Positions 1 to 6,523 are shown, numbered from the stretch's first letter. The stretch is 9,792 bases of DNA from Methanobacterium sp. (GCA_003164415.1 PLTK01000025.1:1-9792), one strand, 5' to 3'. Notes: generated from the letters alone by a model not told the origin. Program-made: numbers and translations.

Positions 1-2
1 GC

Positions 3-407
3 AAAACAGGAACAAGGGAAGAAAGAGAACTTGTAAAAATGCTCTGGGATGCTGATTGTGCGGCTATGAGAGCACCTGCTTCTGGAGGCGCTACAAAAAA
101 ACCATTACCAGATGTAATTGCCGGAAATGGAAGTATATATCTCGCAATTGAAGTTAAATCAACTTCCCTCGAAAGAATATATATAAACGCTGAGAAGATC
201 GATGGACTCAAAGAATTTGCAGATTTATTCGGTGCAAAGCCGTATGTGGGTATTAAATTTCTAAGGAAAAAATGGCGTTTCATCTGTCCGGAAGATCTTT
301 ACAAGACAAAAAATAATAACTATCGTCTGAATATGGATTTAGCATTCGATAAGGGTCTTGAATTTGATGAAATCCTTGGGAAAGATAAACAAGTTAAATT
401 TAGTTGA
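3..407 (+). CDS. hjc: Holliday junction resolvase Hjc, 5'-truncated by the window edge
   Basis: Archaeal Hjc is a homodimeric endonuclease of the nuclease superfamily that resolves four-way DNA junctions in recombination and fork repair. The frame is open from the first bases, reading KTGTREERELVKMLW, so the first ATG inside the window (position 39) is an internal Met and the true start lies upstream. About 134 residues are visible and only a few N-terminal residues should be missing. The family's metal-binding and catalytic pattern is present: Glu in TREERELV, the Ser/Gly-rich RAPASGGATKKPLPD segment with Asp at visible residue 37, and AIEVK with Glu50 and Lys52. The stop is TGA at 405. The next gene is over 200 bp away, so no operon partner is visible downstream. 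Identity is confident; only the 5' end is unresolved. Confidence 0.93.
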   Translation, partial: KTGTREERELVKMLWDADCAAMRAPASGGATKKPLPDVIAGNGSIYLAIEVKSTSLERIYINAEKIDGLKEFADLFGAKPYVGIKFLRKKWRFICPEDLYKTKNNNYRLNMDLAFDKGLEFDEILGKDKQVKFS

Positions 408-612
408 TCTATATGATTGAATTAGCAATATGATTTTAATCTTTTCAATGACATAGGATTACAAAATTTTAAATATTTATTTTAGCTCATAAGTGTTTAT
501 TTTCGTAACTTTTGGTTCTAATATTTAATTAATATAAGAAATTATTAATAAATTATTAATAGATTCACAAAACATATTAACATGAATGAATAATTTAATA
601 ATCAATTTAGAT
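408..612. other. AT-rich intergenic region between hjc and the surface-protein gene
   Basis: No gene is visible. The hjc side has a weak ATTGAA/TTCAAT inverted repeat (416-421 and 444-449) in a T-rich stretch, which may help end the hjc transcript. A perfect 11-bp tandem repeat, AAATTATTAAT, occupies 539-549 and 550-560. Several AT-rich stretches (for example 518-538) could serve as a TATA box for the gene at 627, but none stands out with a clear BRE. Confidence 0.5.
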
Positions 613-619
613 AGGAGGT
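613..619 (+). promoter_or_regulatory. Strong Shine-Dalgarno site that sets the start at 627
   Basis: AGGAGGT lies seven bases before the ATG at 627. The in-frame GTG at 618 overlaps this site and so cannot be the start; the protein should begin MDNKIIALIV. Confidence 0.85.
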
Positions 620-626
620 GTTTTTC

Positions 627-1130
627 ATGGATAATAAAATAATAGCTTTAATAGTGATTGTAATTGTTTTAGTAATTGGTGGGGTTGTTGCATATACATT
701 CATGGCTTCTCCAGTGAAATCTAGTAATAATACAACTGTAATTAATAGTAGTAGCAATGCTACAGCAACAACATCCAATAAAACAGCCAGTATCAAGATA
801 GTTGCAAGTCAAACAGGACCTGCAAGTGCTGTTCAAGGAGACAACGTAACAATTAAGTATAGTGTTTCAAACAAAGGTGGTCAAACTGTTTATAATGTTA
901 AAGCAATAAGTCAAGATTTTGAAACTACAATTGGGACATTAAAACCTGGAGAAACTAAAAATTATGAATACACTCTGCATATCCCAACAGATCAAGAGGT
1001 TCAGGAAGATTTCGGTCCAAATGCTACCGTGTCCAACCCGTTCTTTATAGGTGGTTTTGGTGTGAGCTACACCGACTCTAGTGGATCAACACATACATTA
1101 AATGCAAATTCCATTGAAATAAAACTCTAA
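627..1130 (+). CDS. Small membrane-anchored surface protein with a beta-sandwich-like ectodomain
   Basis: The 167-residue protein has a very short cytoplasmic N-terminus (MDNK), one hydrophobic segment at about residues 5-26, a Ser/Thr/Asn-rich linker (about 30-55) with several N-x-S/T sequons, and an extracellular domain. The domain carries VQGDNVTIKYSVSNKGG and a TIGTLKPGETKNYEYTL stretch, the pattern of CARDB/DUF11-like immunoglobulin-type folds in archaeal surface proteins. There is no lipobox Cys, so it is probably held by the uncleaved N-terminal helix. The start is fixed by AGGAGGT. It is flanked by hjc upstream and by a convergent permease gene and is probably monocistronic. The exact family is not recognised; a structural or adhesive envelope role is inference from architecture. 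Confidence 0.75.
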   Translation: MDNKIIALIVIVIVLVIGGVVAYTFMASPVKSSNNTTVINSSSNATATTSNKTASIKIVASQTGPASAVQGDNVTIKYSVSNKGGQTVYNVKAISQDFETTIGTLKPGETKNYEYTLHIPTDQEVQEDFGPNATVSNPFFIGGFGVSYTDSSGSTHTLNANSIEIKL

Positions 1131-1162
1131 GAAATAGAGATTTATTTCTTTAATTTTTTATT
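1129..1162 (+). terminator. Hairpin plus T-tract after the surface-protein gene
   Basis: AAGAAATA (1129-1136) and TATTTCTT (1143-1150) form a perfect 8-bp stem with a 6-nt loop, followed by a T-rich run with six consecutive Ts. It begins at the stop codon of the plus-strand gene and sits between convergent genes. Archaeal termination depends mainly on the T-tract, so the hairpin may be incidental. Confidence 0.5.
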
Positions 1163-1177
1163 GTATAATTATAAGTT

Positions 1178-2254
1178 TCAAATATTTTCTTCAATCTTCT
1201 TTTCGGGTATATTGTTTTGATTTTCTTTTTTATAAGCAACAACCGCTGCATAGGTAACTCCCAAAACAAGTGGCCCAATTATAAACCCAACCAAACCGAG
1301 AACAAGGGGTCCACACAAGAACCCCAGAAGGAATATTAAAGGGTGGATATCTGCATACTTCCCTGCTATTTTTGGCCTAATATACACATCCAACAAGCTT
1401 AGTAAAACACCCAGGAACATGACTTCTCCAGCACGTAGGTAATTTCCAACGATCAGGTCGTAGATTGCAAGACCAACAATAGTTGGCCAGTGCCCAACAA
1501 TTGGCATTAATTGAAAGAAACCCGTTAAAGTTCCAAGAAATAATGCGTAGGGATATCCTAATAATGCAAATCCAATACCGGCCACTATCCCCGTAATAGT
1601 AGCTGTTACAAAGTGCCCATAGAAAATGCTCTTCAAAACTCTGTCAGTTTCATCTATTAATGTTGTGAAGTATTGTTTACGGCTGTCAGGTACTATGTAA
1701 TCTATATATTCCCATATTCTGTCCCCATCCCGGGCAAAGTAAAATGTTGAAGCAAAAAATATGAATAACTGGAGTAAAACAGTTGGAACTGACTTTAAAA
1801 GCTCTAAAAGATATTCTGTAATGCTAGTTAAGATATCTGCTACGCCTTGGTTAACAGAAATAAAAGCAGATGATACTATTGGAGATGTAGATTCTGTGGG
1901 GAAATAATGTTGAATTGGAGGAAAACTCTGTATAGTGCTGCTGTTGATACCGGTTAAGTTAAGGCTTTTAACTAACTCAATAAATGCGGGTGCTGAAGCA
2001 ACAATAGTGTTAATAAATAGGATTAAAATTGCAATTAATGGGATAATAACAATTATCATACCTAAAAATATAGTCACAGACTTGAATTTTAGATAGGGTT
2101 CCATTCTGCTTGAAATAGGCTTAATAGCATATGCAAATATTGCCCCTAAAATTATCATACTAAGCATTGGAGTTAATACTAATGCGGAAAGAACCACAAG
2201 AATTAAAATTACAAAAATTGCAGATGTTACAGTACTTTTAAGATTATCTATCAT
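1178..2254 (-). CDS. AI-2E family transporter (TqsA/PerM-like permease)
   Basis: A 358-residue polytopic membrane protein of the AI-2E transporter family (PF01594), of typical length. Hydrophobic helices occur near residues 10-45, 58-90 and 155-173, with a larger C-terminal block from about 210 to 341. Between the second and third groups is the poorly hydrophobic extracytoplasmic segment usual for the family. Conserved family signatures are visible: LMPIVG at 249-254, LDVYIRPKIAGK at 288-299, and HPLIFLLGFLCGPLVLGLVG at 304-323. The C-terminus is a short charged tail. The name reflects E. coli TqsA; other members export different solutes or act as Na+/H+ antiporters, so the substrate cannot be assigned. 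The ATG at 2254 is preceded by a weak purine-rich GAGTGA. It is separated by 109 bp from pyrK on the same strand and probably has its own promoter. Confidence 0.9.
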   Translation of the reverse strand: MIDNLKSTVTSAIFVILILVVLSALVLTPMLSMIILGAIFAYAIKPISSRMEPYLKFKSVTIFLGMIIVIIPLIAILILFINTIVASAPAFIELVKSLNLTGINSSTIQSFPPIQHYFPTESTSPIVSSAFISVNQGVADILTSITEYLLELLKSVPTVLLQLFIFFASTFYFARDGDRIWEYIDYIVPDSRKQYFTTLIDETDRVLKSIFYGHFVTATITGIVAGIGFALLGYPYALFLGTLTGFFQLMPIVGHWPTIVGLAIYDLIVGNYLRAGEVMFLGVLLSLLDVYIRPKIAGKYADIHPLIFLLGFLCGPLVLGLVGFIIGPLVLGVTYAAVVAYKKENQNNIPEKKIEENI

Positions 2255-2322
2255 TTTTTCACTCTTACTAGAAATTCAAAACTCGTTATAAATGTTTTAA
2301 ATACTGTTTCAATATGATTATG

Positions 2323-2334
2323 AATATATAATAT
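2323..2334 (-). promoter_or_regulatory. Candidate TATA box for the AI-2E permease gene
   Basis: On the minus strand this reads ATATTATATATT, about 70 nt before the ATG at 2254, giving a leader of roughly 45 nt. A second AT-rich box, ATTTATAAC at 2285-2293, would place the transcript start too close to the ATG to include the weak ribosome site. This is inference from composition and spacing. Confidence 0.35.
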
Positions 2335-2363
2335 GATATTTTATTGAACCGTTTTATCTTAAT

Positions 2364-3158
2364 CTATATTTTATGCTTCTGCCCTGATGAATCACGTTTA
2401 TATTTACCAAATTCTGTGATCATCCTAATTTCATCCTGCCAAAAAACAGGCCCCTCCACACATACTCTCCATCCCTCATCATCAACACAACACTGCCCGC
2501 ATAAACCCATACCACACTTCATATATCTCTCCAGTGAAAATTGTGAATAAATTTTGTATTTTTCCACCATAGAAAAGAGTTTTTTCATCATTATCTCGGG
2601 ACCACAACTTACAACCATGTCGTAATCTTCTTCTGAGAGTGCTTTTTCTGCTAGATCAGTACCGTATCCGCAGAAACCATGCGTACCATCATCAGTACAA
2701 GTTAAAAGTTTAGCTCCTGATTTTTTAATTCTATCACTGAACAGAAGTTCATCCATTGTACTTGCAGCACTAACAATATGAACTTCAACACCCATTTTTG
2801 AGGCTTCCTCTGAATATGCTACTATAGGAGCCATACCAATTCCGCCGCCAACTGCAAGAACTTTTTTGCCGCTTGTATCAAAACCTCTACCATAAGGGCC
2901 TCTTAAACCTAATTTATCACCTATTTGAAGCTTGTGAATTTGTTCTGTAAATACGCCCACATTTCTTATTGAAATTCCTATTTCATTTTTTACATTGTCG
3001 ATGAATGAAATTGACATTGGCTTTTCATCTTTGAAATTCCATACCATCATAAATTGACCCGGTTTTTCACCTTCAATTTTCCAATCAAATATAAATGTTT
3101 TAACAGTAGGTGATTCCTCTTCAATTCTTTTAATTTCTACTACTTTAGGAACTTGCAT
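2364..3158 (-). CDS. pyrK: Dihydroorotate dehydrogenase electron transfer subunit PyrK
   Basis: PyrK is the iron-sulfur flavoprotein that passes electrons from PyrD's FMN through a [2Fe-2S] cluster and FAD to NAD(+). From the ATG at 3158 it is 264 residues, a normal length. The N-terminal FAD-binding barrel (about 1-95) has KPMSIS at 46-51 where flavin reductases usually show RPxS, so a Lys replaces the Arg. The NAD-binding half starts with AVGGGIGMAPIVA (102-114). The C-terminal cluster motif has Cys215, Cys220, Cys223 and Cys233, with an extra Cys224. A TTG at 3167 is in frame, but AGGTTGAT (3163-3170) sits four bases before the ATG and overlaps that TTG, so the ATG is the better start. It follows pyrD by 40 nt on the same strand, as expected for the two-subunit enzyme. 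Confidence 0.93.
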   Translation of the reverse strand: MQVPKVVEIKRIEEESPTVKTFIFDWKIEGEKPGQFMMVWNFKDEKPMSISFIDNVKNEIGISIRNVGVFTEQIHKLQIGDKLGLRGPYGRGFDTSGKKVLAVGGGIGMAPIVAYSEEASKMGVEVHIVSAASTMDELLFSDRIKKSGAKLLTCTDDGTHGFCGYGTDLAEKALSEEDYDMVVSCGPEIMMKKLFSMVEKYKIYSQFSLERYMKCGMGLCGQCCVDDEGWRVCVEGPVFWQDEIRMITEFGKYKRDSSGQKHKI

Positions 3159-3162
3159 GAAT

Positions 3163-3170
3163 ATCAACCT
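3163..3170 (-). promoter_or_regulatory. Shine-Dalgarno-like site for pyrK
   Basis: The minus strand reads AGGTTGAT, one base off AGGTGAT, four bases before the ATG at 3158. It overlaps the alternative TTG at 3167 and decides against it. Confidence 0.6.
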
Positions 3171-3198
3171 TTTAATAGTAATTCCACTTTATTTTAAA

Positions 3199-4107
3199 TT
3201 ATTTATGGGCAATTCCTACCATCTCATTAATTGAGTCATAGCCCTTATCATCCATAAATCTTTCAAGTCCAGTTAATATCTTTCCAAATATGTCCATTCC
3301 ATCATACATTATGGATGTACCTATTTGTATGCAACTAGCACCGGCATATAAAAATTCAATAACATCTTCATAATTTCTGATACCACCCACACCAATAAGT
3401 GGAATGTCAATCGAATCATAAACCTCAAAAATGCACCTGATTGCAATGGGTTTTACAGCTGGGCCTGATAACCCTCCAAATTTGTTATTTAATATTGGAT
3501 TGCCAGTTTCTATATCAATCCTCATTCCCGGTCCTAAAGAATTTATCATTGTTAATGCATCGGCTCCAGCATCAGCAGCGGATCTGGCTATTTCTACTAT
3601 ATCCGTAACATTTGGAGTTAATTTAACAAAAACTGGAATATCTACACTTTTTTTAACAGACTTTACTATTTCCCTTGTCAATTCTGGATCTTGCCCAATG
3701 GCCGATCCGCATCCACCCATTGCATGGGGACATGATACATTGAGTTCTAATGCATCAACATAATCTTCTACTCTTGTTGCAATTTCTGAGAATTCTTCAG
3801 GGTTAGCCCCGTATAGAGAAGCTATAGCCGGGACAGATTTATTTAATTTTTCAAGTTCGCATTTGAAATTCTCAACACCCGGATTTGAGAGACCAATTGC
3901 ATTGATCACTCCTCCAGTTACCTCTACTGTTGTTGGGTTTGCATAGCCTTTGTTAGGATTCAATCCAAATGATTTTGTTACTACAGCCCCGGCACCACTT
4001 CTACCAGCCCAATTAAGAGATGATGCTGTGCTTCCCAATATTCCCGCAGCTAACATTGTTGGATTTCTCATCTTAATGCCACATAGTTCAATTTCCAGTA
4101 TAGTCAC
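3199..4107 (-). CDS. pyrD: Dihydroorotate dehydrogenase, catalytic subunit (class 1B type)
   Basis: PyrD oxidises dihydroorotate to orotate in de novo pyrimidine synthesis using FMN in a TIM barrel. The 302-residue length and the partner PyrK mark the NAD-linked class 1B form. Motifs are in family order: ML-AAGILGST near residues 18-27, TKSFG (44-48), NAIGLSNPG (69-77), the catalytic loop LNVSCPH with Cys126, VKLTPNV with Lys162, and the FMN-phosphate loops IGVGGI (238-243) and IGTS (262-265). The assigned start is GTG at 4107, but that GTG lies inside GGGGTGA, itself a good ribosome-binding sequence. An in-frame CTG at 4098 sits five bases after it and would give MLEIELCGIK, so the first three residues are uncertain. 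It is divergent from nop5 across 43 bp and is the first gene of a pyrD-pyrK operon. Confidence 0.94.
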   Translation of the reverse strand: MTILEIELCGIKMRNPTMLAAGILGSTASSLNWAGRSGAGAVVTKSFGLNPNKGYANPTTVEVTGGVINAIGLSNPGVENFKCELEKLNKSVPAIASLYGANPEEFSEIATRVEDYVDALELNVSCPHAMGGCGSAIGQDPELTREIVKSVKKSVDIPVFVKLTPNVTDIVEIARSAADAGADALTMINSLGPGMRIDIETGNPILNNKFGGLSGPAVKPIAIRCIFEVYDSIDIPLIGVGGIRNYEDVIEFLYAGASCIQIGTSIMYDGMDIFGKILTGLERFMDDKGYDSINEMVGIAHK

Positions 4108-4115
4108 CCCGTGAA

Positions 4116-4129
4116 CGAAAGTTTAAATC
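4116..4129. promoter_or_regulatory. Shared palindromic BRE/TATA box between pyrD and nop5
   Basis: The plus strand reads CGAAAG (4116-4121, an excellent BRE match) followed by TTTAAA (4122-4127). The box centre is about 26 bases before the nop5 ATG at 4151, the usual archaeal TATA-to-start distance, so nop5 mRNA should be leaderless or nearly so, consistent with no ribosome site there. TTTAAA is its own complement. The same centre is about 26 bases from the pyrD CTG at 4098, so it may also fire leftward. A second leftward TATA-like element (near 4143-4150) is possible. Confidence 0.55.
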
Positions 4130-4150
4130 TTGAAAATACACATTAAATTT

Positions 4151-5368
4151 ATGAAGTGTTATATTACATGTTCCTTTGCAGGATTCATATCCCTTGATGA
4201 AAATTGTACACTCTTAGATTATGAACTTTTCCCAAGGGACAAACAAAGGGAAAGACTTGCAAAGATAAGTGCAGGGGCCCTAACTAAAGAAGAAGAATCA
4301 ATACTTAAAAGAATGGTAAAAAAATATGATTCAATAGTAATAGAAACTACAATTCCCCATTCGAGATATAAAAATCTTAAAGATAATATTAAATTTGAAT
4401 ATGAAACTCCTAACATTGCTGGAGAATTTTTAAGGTCAAATATGGAGGATTTACTCAAAAAAATAGGATTTTTAAAATCAGATGATGATTTAAAATCAAT
4501 CATCCATGATATTTCCATTTCTATGACCAATGACAGATTAAGAGAAGCATCACTAGCCGAAGATATGTTTCTTATACAATCCATCAACTCAATAGAAGAA
4601 ATTGACGAAGCTAGTAGTAAAATGGTTGAAAGGTTGAGGGAATGGTATGCAATACATTTTCCAGAGTTGGACTCAATAAAAAATCATGAACGATACGTTG
4701 AGATGGTGGCTGATTTTGGAGACAGAGATTCAATTATCAATTCAGGATTGTTAGATTCGGATAAGGATTCAAGAATTAAGAATAACCGTAGTGTTGGTGC
4801 GCCAATATCCGAAACTGATCTTCAAATGGTTATGGAATTTGCTGCTACAATTAAATCTCTATTAAATACTAAAAAATCTATTAACACCTATGTTGATAGT
4901 CGAATGGAAGAAATAGCCCCTAATCTCAAGGATCTGGCTGGTTCATCCCTAGGTGCCAAACTCATAGCCCATGTCGGAAGTATTGAAAGACTTTCAAAAA
5001 TGCCTTCTGGTACTGTACAGGTGTTGGGAGCCGAAAAAGCACTATTCAGACATCTAAAAACTGGTGAAAGGCCTCCAAAACATGGTCTAATATTCCAACA
5101 CCCCGAAGTAAGAGGTGCTAAGTGGTGGATTAGAGGAAAAATTGCAAGAACACTTGCATCAAAAATATCATTGGCCGTCCGTAAAGATGTTTACTCTGGT
5201 GAATATGATCCTACTATATTAGAAAACTTTGAAAAACGAGTAGAGGAAATTAAAAAGGCCCATCCATTCCCAAAAAGAAGTACTAAACCTAAAAATATGG
5301 ACGATAAAGAAACTCGAAAGAAAAAGAAGAGAGATAAATACAAGAAAAATATTAAGGATTATATTTGA
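4151..5368 (+). CDS. nop5: Nop5/Nop56-like core protein of the box C/D sRNP
   Basis: Archaeal Nop5 scaffolds the C/D-box ribonucleoprotein: it binds fibrillarin through its N-terminal domain, dimerises by a coiled coil, and binds the L7Ae-RNA k-turn through its Nop domain. The 405-residue protein shows all three: an N-terminal domain (about 1-115), a helical region starting near residue 125 with RLREWYAIHFPELD (161-174), and a Nop domain with GAKLIAHVGSIERLSKMPSGTVQVLGAEKALFRHL at about 268-302. A Lys/Arg-rich tail (about 375-400) is typical. A TTG at 4130 is in frame, but ATG 4151 gives MKCYITCSFAGF, the usual family N-terminus, and matches the promoter spacing. No ribosome-binding site precedes it. 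flpA follows on the same strand but 371 bp away. Confidence 0.93.
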   Translation: MKCYITCSFAGFISLDENCTLLDYELFPRDKQRERLAKISAGALTKEEESILKRMVKKYDSIVIETTIPHSRYKNLKDNIKFEYETPNIAGEFLRSNMEDLLKKIGFLKSDDDLKSIIHDISISMTNDRLREASLAEDMFLIQSINSIEEIDEASSKMVERLREWYAIHFPELDSIKNHERYVEMVADFGDRDSIINSGLLDSDKDSRIKNNRSVGAPISETDLQMVMEFAATIKSLLNTKKSINTYVDSRMEEIAPNLKDLAGSSLGAKLIAHVGSIERLSKMPSGTVQVLGAEKALFRHLKTGERPPKHGLIFQHPEVRGAKWWIRGKIARTLASKISLAVRKDVYSGEYDPTILENFEKRVEEIKKAHPFPKRSTKPKNMDDKETRKKKKRDKYKKNIKDYI

Positions 5369-5399
5369 AGGTTCTCCAATATATTTTTCTTGTCAAAAA

Positions 5400-5573
5400 A
5401 TGGCAAATGAGTACGATATGATCGAGAGATGCAGACCATTATATCAACATTCATTCGTTGAAGGTTGAACTGTATCCTCTGAGAAGATTGGATCAAAATT
5501 ATATGAACAACTAGAATTAATATCAATTATATCCATTGATATTTTAATTATTCTTATAGTTTTTTTCAAGTAG
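5400..5573 (+). pseudogene. Possible short ORF remnant interrupted by TGA
   Basis: An ATG at 5400 opens a frame beginning MANEYDMIERCRPLYQ and stopping at TGA 5466 after 22 codons. The same frame resumes as TVSSEKIGSKLYEQLE before turning into AT-rich hydrophobic codons and ending at TAG 5571. The two charged blocks have a coding look and are richer in G+C than their flanks. There is no ribosome-binding site before the ATG and I recognise no family. It may be a decayed gene, a tiny ORF or chance. Confidence 0.2.
5519..5567 (+). terminator. Hairpin plus T-run in the nop5-flpA gap
   Basis: AATATCAA (5519-5526) and TTGATATT (5536-5543) pair perfectly over 8 bp with a 9-nt loop, followed by a T-rich stretch ending in seven consecutive Ts (5560-5566). 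It lies 150 nt after the nop5 stop, so it would end either a long nop5 3' tail or a separate short transcript. Confidence 0.45.
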
Positions 5574-5654
5574 AGTTTAATGATAAAATTCCTATAAAAT
5601 TTTAGGGTTAATTCAAACCTTAAGAAATTGGAAATAAATCAGTTTAGAAGTGTC

Positions 5655-5697
5655 TTAGATTAATAACATTGGATTAACCAGACATAGATTGGATTAA
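5655..5697 (+). repeat. Three GATTAA-type direct repeats upstream of flpA
   Basis: TTAGATTAA (5655-5663), then ATTGGATTAA twice exactly (5668-5677 and 5688-5697, 20 bp apart). The last copy runs into the likely TATA element and is also part of the palindrome GATTA-ATA-TAATC (5692-5704). The arrangement resembles an operator, but the function is inferred. Confidence 0.45.
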
Positions 5698-5702
5698 TAT
5701 AA
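5695..5702 (+). promoter_or_regulatory. Candidate TATA box for flpA
   Basis: AATATAAT centred near 5698 predicts a transcript start near 5723-5725, just before the GAGGGG ribosome site at 5726-5731. The nearby TATAAAAT (5711-5718) would start the transcript at the ATG and lose that site, so the upstream box is preferred. Confidence 0.4.
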
Positions 5703-5739
5703 TCGTGAAATATAAAATTTCTTTTGAGGGGAAATAATA

Positions 5740-6405
5740 ATGGAAAAATTAGAGAATTTAACTGGAGTTTATTTGGTTGAAGACCATATTGCAACTGAAA
5801 ATTTAAATCCCACCATCAAGGTTTATGGTGAAAAATTAGTTGAATTTGAGGGTAAAGAGTATAGAATCTGGGAACAAAGACGTTCAAAATTAGGAGCAGC
5901 TATAATGAACGGAATGAACATGTTTCCATTCGAAGAAAATTCAAAGGTACTCTATCTAGGGGCCTCATCAGGAACTACCCCATCTCACATCTCAGACATA
6001 TCAACTGATGGTATGATCTGGTGTGTAGAGTTTTCGCCACGTATGATGAGAAGTCTTGTAGAACTTTCTAGATCCAGAAAAAACATGATCCCCATACTTG
6101 ATGATGCAACTAAACCTCTGAATTACCTGCACATACTTGAAAAGGTGGATATTGTTTATTCTGATGTTGCACAACCAAAACAATCCGAACTTTTCATGGA
6201 CAACATGCGTCTATACCTTAAACCAGAAGGTATTGGAATTATAATGATAAAAGCAAGAAGCATTGATGTTACGAAAAGTCCTAAAAAAATATTCAAAGAA
6301 GAAGAATCAAAACTCAAAACAGGAGGTATAAGAGTCCTTGAAAAAATCAATCTTGAGCCCTATGAAAAGGATCATATGGCCCTGGTCTGTGAACTAGCAT
6401 TTTAG
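5740..6405 (+). CDS. flpA: Fibrillarin-like rRNA/tRNA 2'-O-methyltransferase
   Basis: FlpA is the SAM-dependent enzyme of the box C/D sRNP; guide RNAs direct it to methylate ribose 2'-OH groups in rRNA and tRNA, and it is recruited by Nop5. The 221-residue length is standard. The N-terminal domain has KVYGEKL and EYRIWEQRRSKLGAAI (40-55). The methyltransferase fold shows the SAM loop YLGASSGTT (72-80), acidic CVEFS (95-99) and ILDDAT (119-124), DVAQP (142-146), and IKARSID (170-176). The K-D-K-H catalytic set of fibrillarins is accounted for by Lys50, Asp142, Lys171 and His212. The ATG at 5740 has GAGGGG eight bases upstream. It lies downstream of nop5 on the same strand but with its own apparent promoter, and converges on coaBC. 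Confidence 0.96.
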   Translation: MEKLENLTGVYLVEDHIATENLNPTIKVYGEKLVEFEGKEYRIWEQRRSKLGAAIMNGMNMFPFEENSKVLYLGASSGTTPSHISDISTDGMIWCVEFSPRMMRSLVELSRSRKNMIPILDDATKPLNYLHILEKVDIVYSDVAQPKQSELFMDNMRLYLKPEGIGIIMIKARSIDVTKSPKKIFKEEESKLKTGGIRVLEKINLEPYEKDHMALVCELAF

Positions 6406-6420
6406 AGATAAAATAGAATT

Positions 6421-6473
6421 CAATATTCGGTTTATATTTAAAAAAAAATTTAATTTTCATAAACCTAATATTG
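6421..6473. terminator. Long inverted repeat between convergent flpA and coaBC
   Basis: A 15-bp arm (6421-6435) pairs with 6459-6473 with one mismatch (C6428 against T6466). The 23-nt loop contains a run of nine As and an AATTTAATTTT stretch. Its place between converging genes suggests a bidirectional terminator or mRNA 3'-end structure. No long T-run follows on the plus strand outside the loop, so the mechanism is uncertain. Confidence 0.5.
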
Positions 6474-6523
6474 CACTAAGTTTTATGTATTCCATGATTT
6501 GGAATATTTGATAAAGAAAATAA

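Larger units (their letters stand above)
5369..5739 (+). other. Long nop5-flpA intergenic region
   Basis: No intact gene of useful size is seen. From left to right: a TATA-like AATATATTTTT (5378-5388); a less AT-rich block (about 5400-5510) holding a short frame broken by TGA; a hairpin with a T-run (5519-5567); an AT-rich stretch; then three (T)TNGATTAA-type repeats and the flpA promoter and ribosome site (5655-5731). The block between the TATA-like site and the T-run could be a small transcript or a gene remnant. No box C/D or tRNA structure could be assembled from it. Confidence 0.5.

Noticed and set aside
602..796. Minus-strand hydrophobic 64-codon frame
   Set aside because: It is the shadow of the N-terminal membrane helix and linker of the surface protein, which has an excellent ribosome site.
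2364..3158. Alternative identity as a generic ferredoxin-NADP reductase or hydrogenase gamma subunit
   Set aside because: The spacing of the C-terminal [2Fe-2S] cysteines and the position directly after pyrD fit PyrK better.
3431..3763. 110-codon plus-strand open frame
   Set aside because: It is the antisense of pyrD, which has full family motifs; its own translation has no recognisable domain or ribosome site.
5455..5480. tRNA T-arm-like GGTTGAA followed by TCC
   Set aside because: No acceptor, D-arm or anticodon stem can be assembled around it.
5411..5485. Possible box C/D guide RNA next to nop5 and flpA (ATGATCG and CTGA)
   Set aside because: The C-box-like ATGATCG lacks the terminal GA needed to pair in the k-turn, no D'/C' pair is present, and the 55-nt spacing between boxes leaves no normal guide arrangement.
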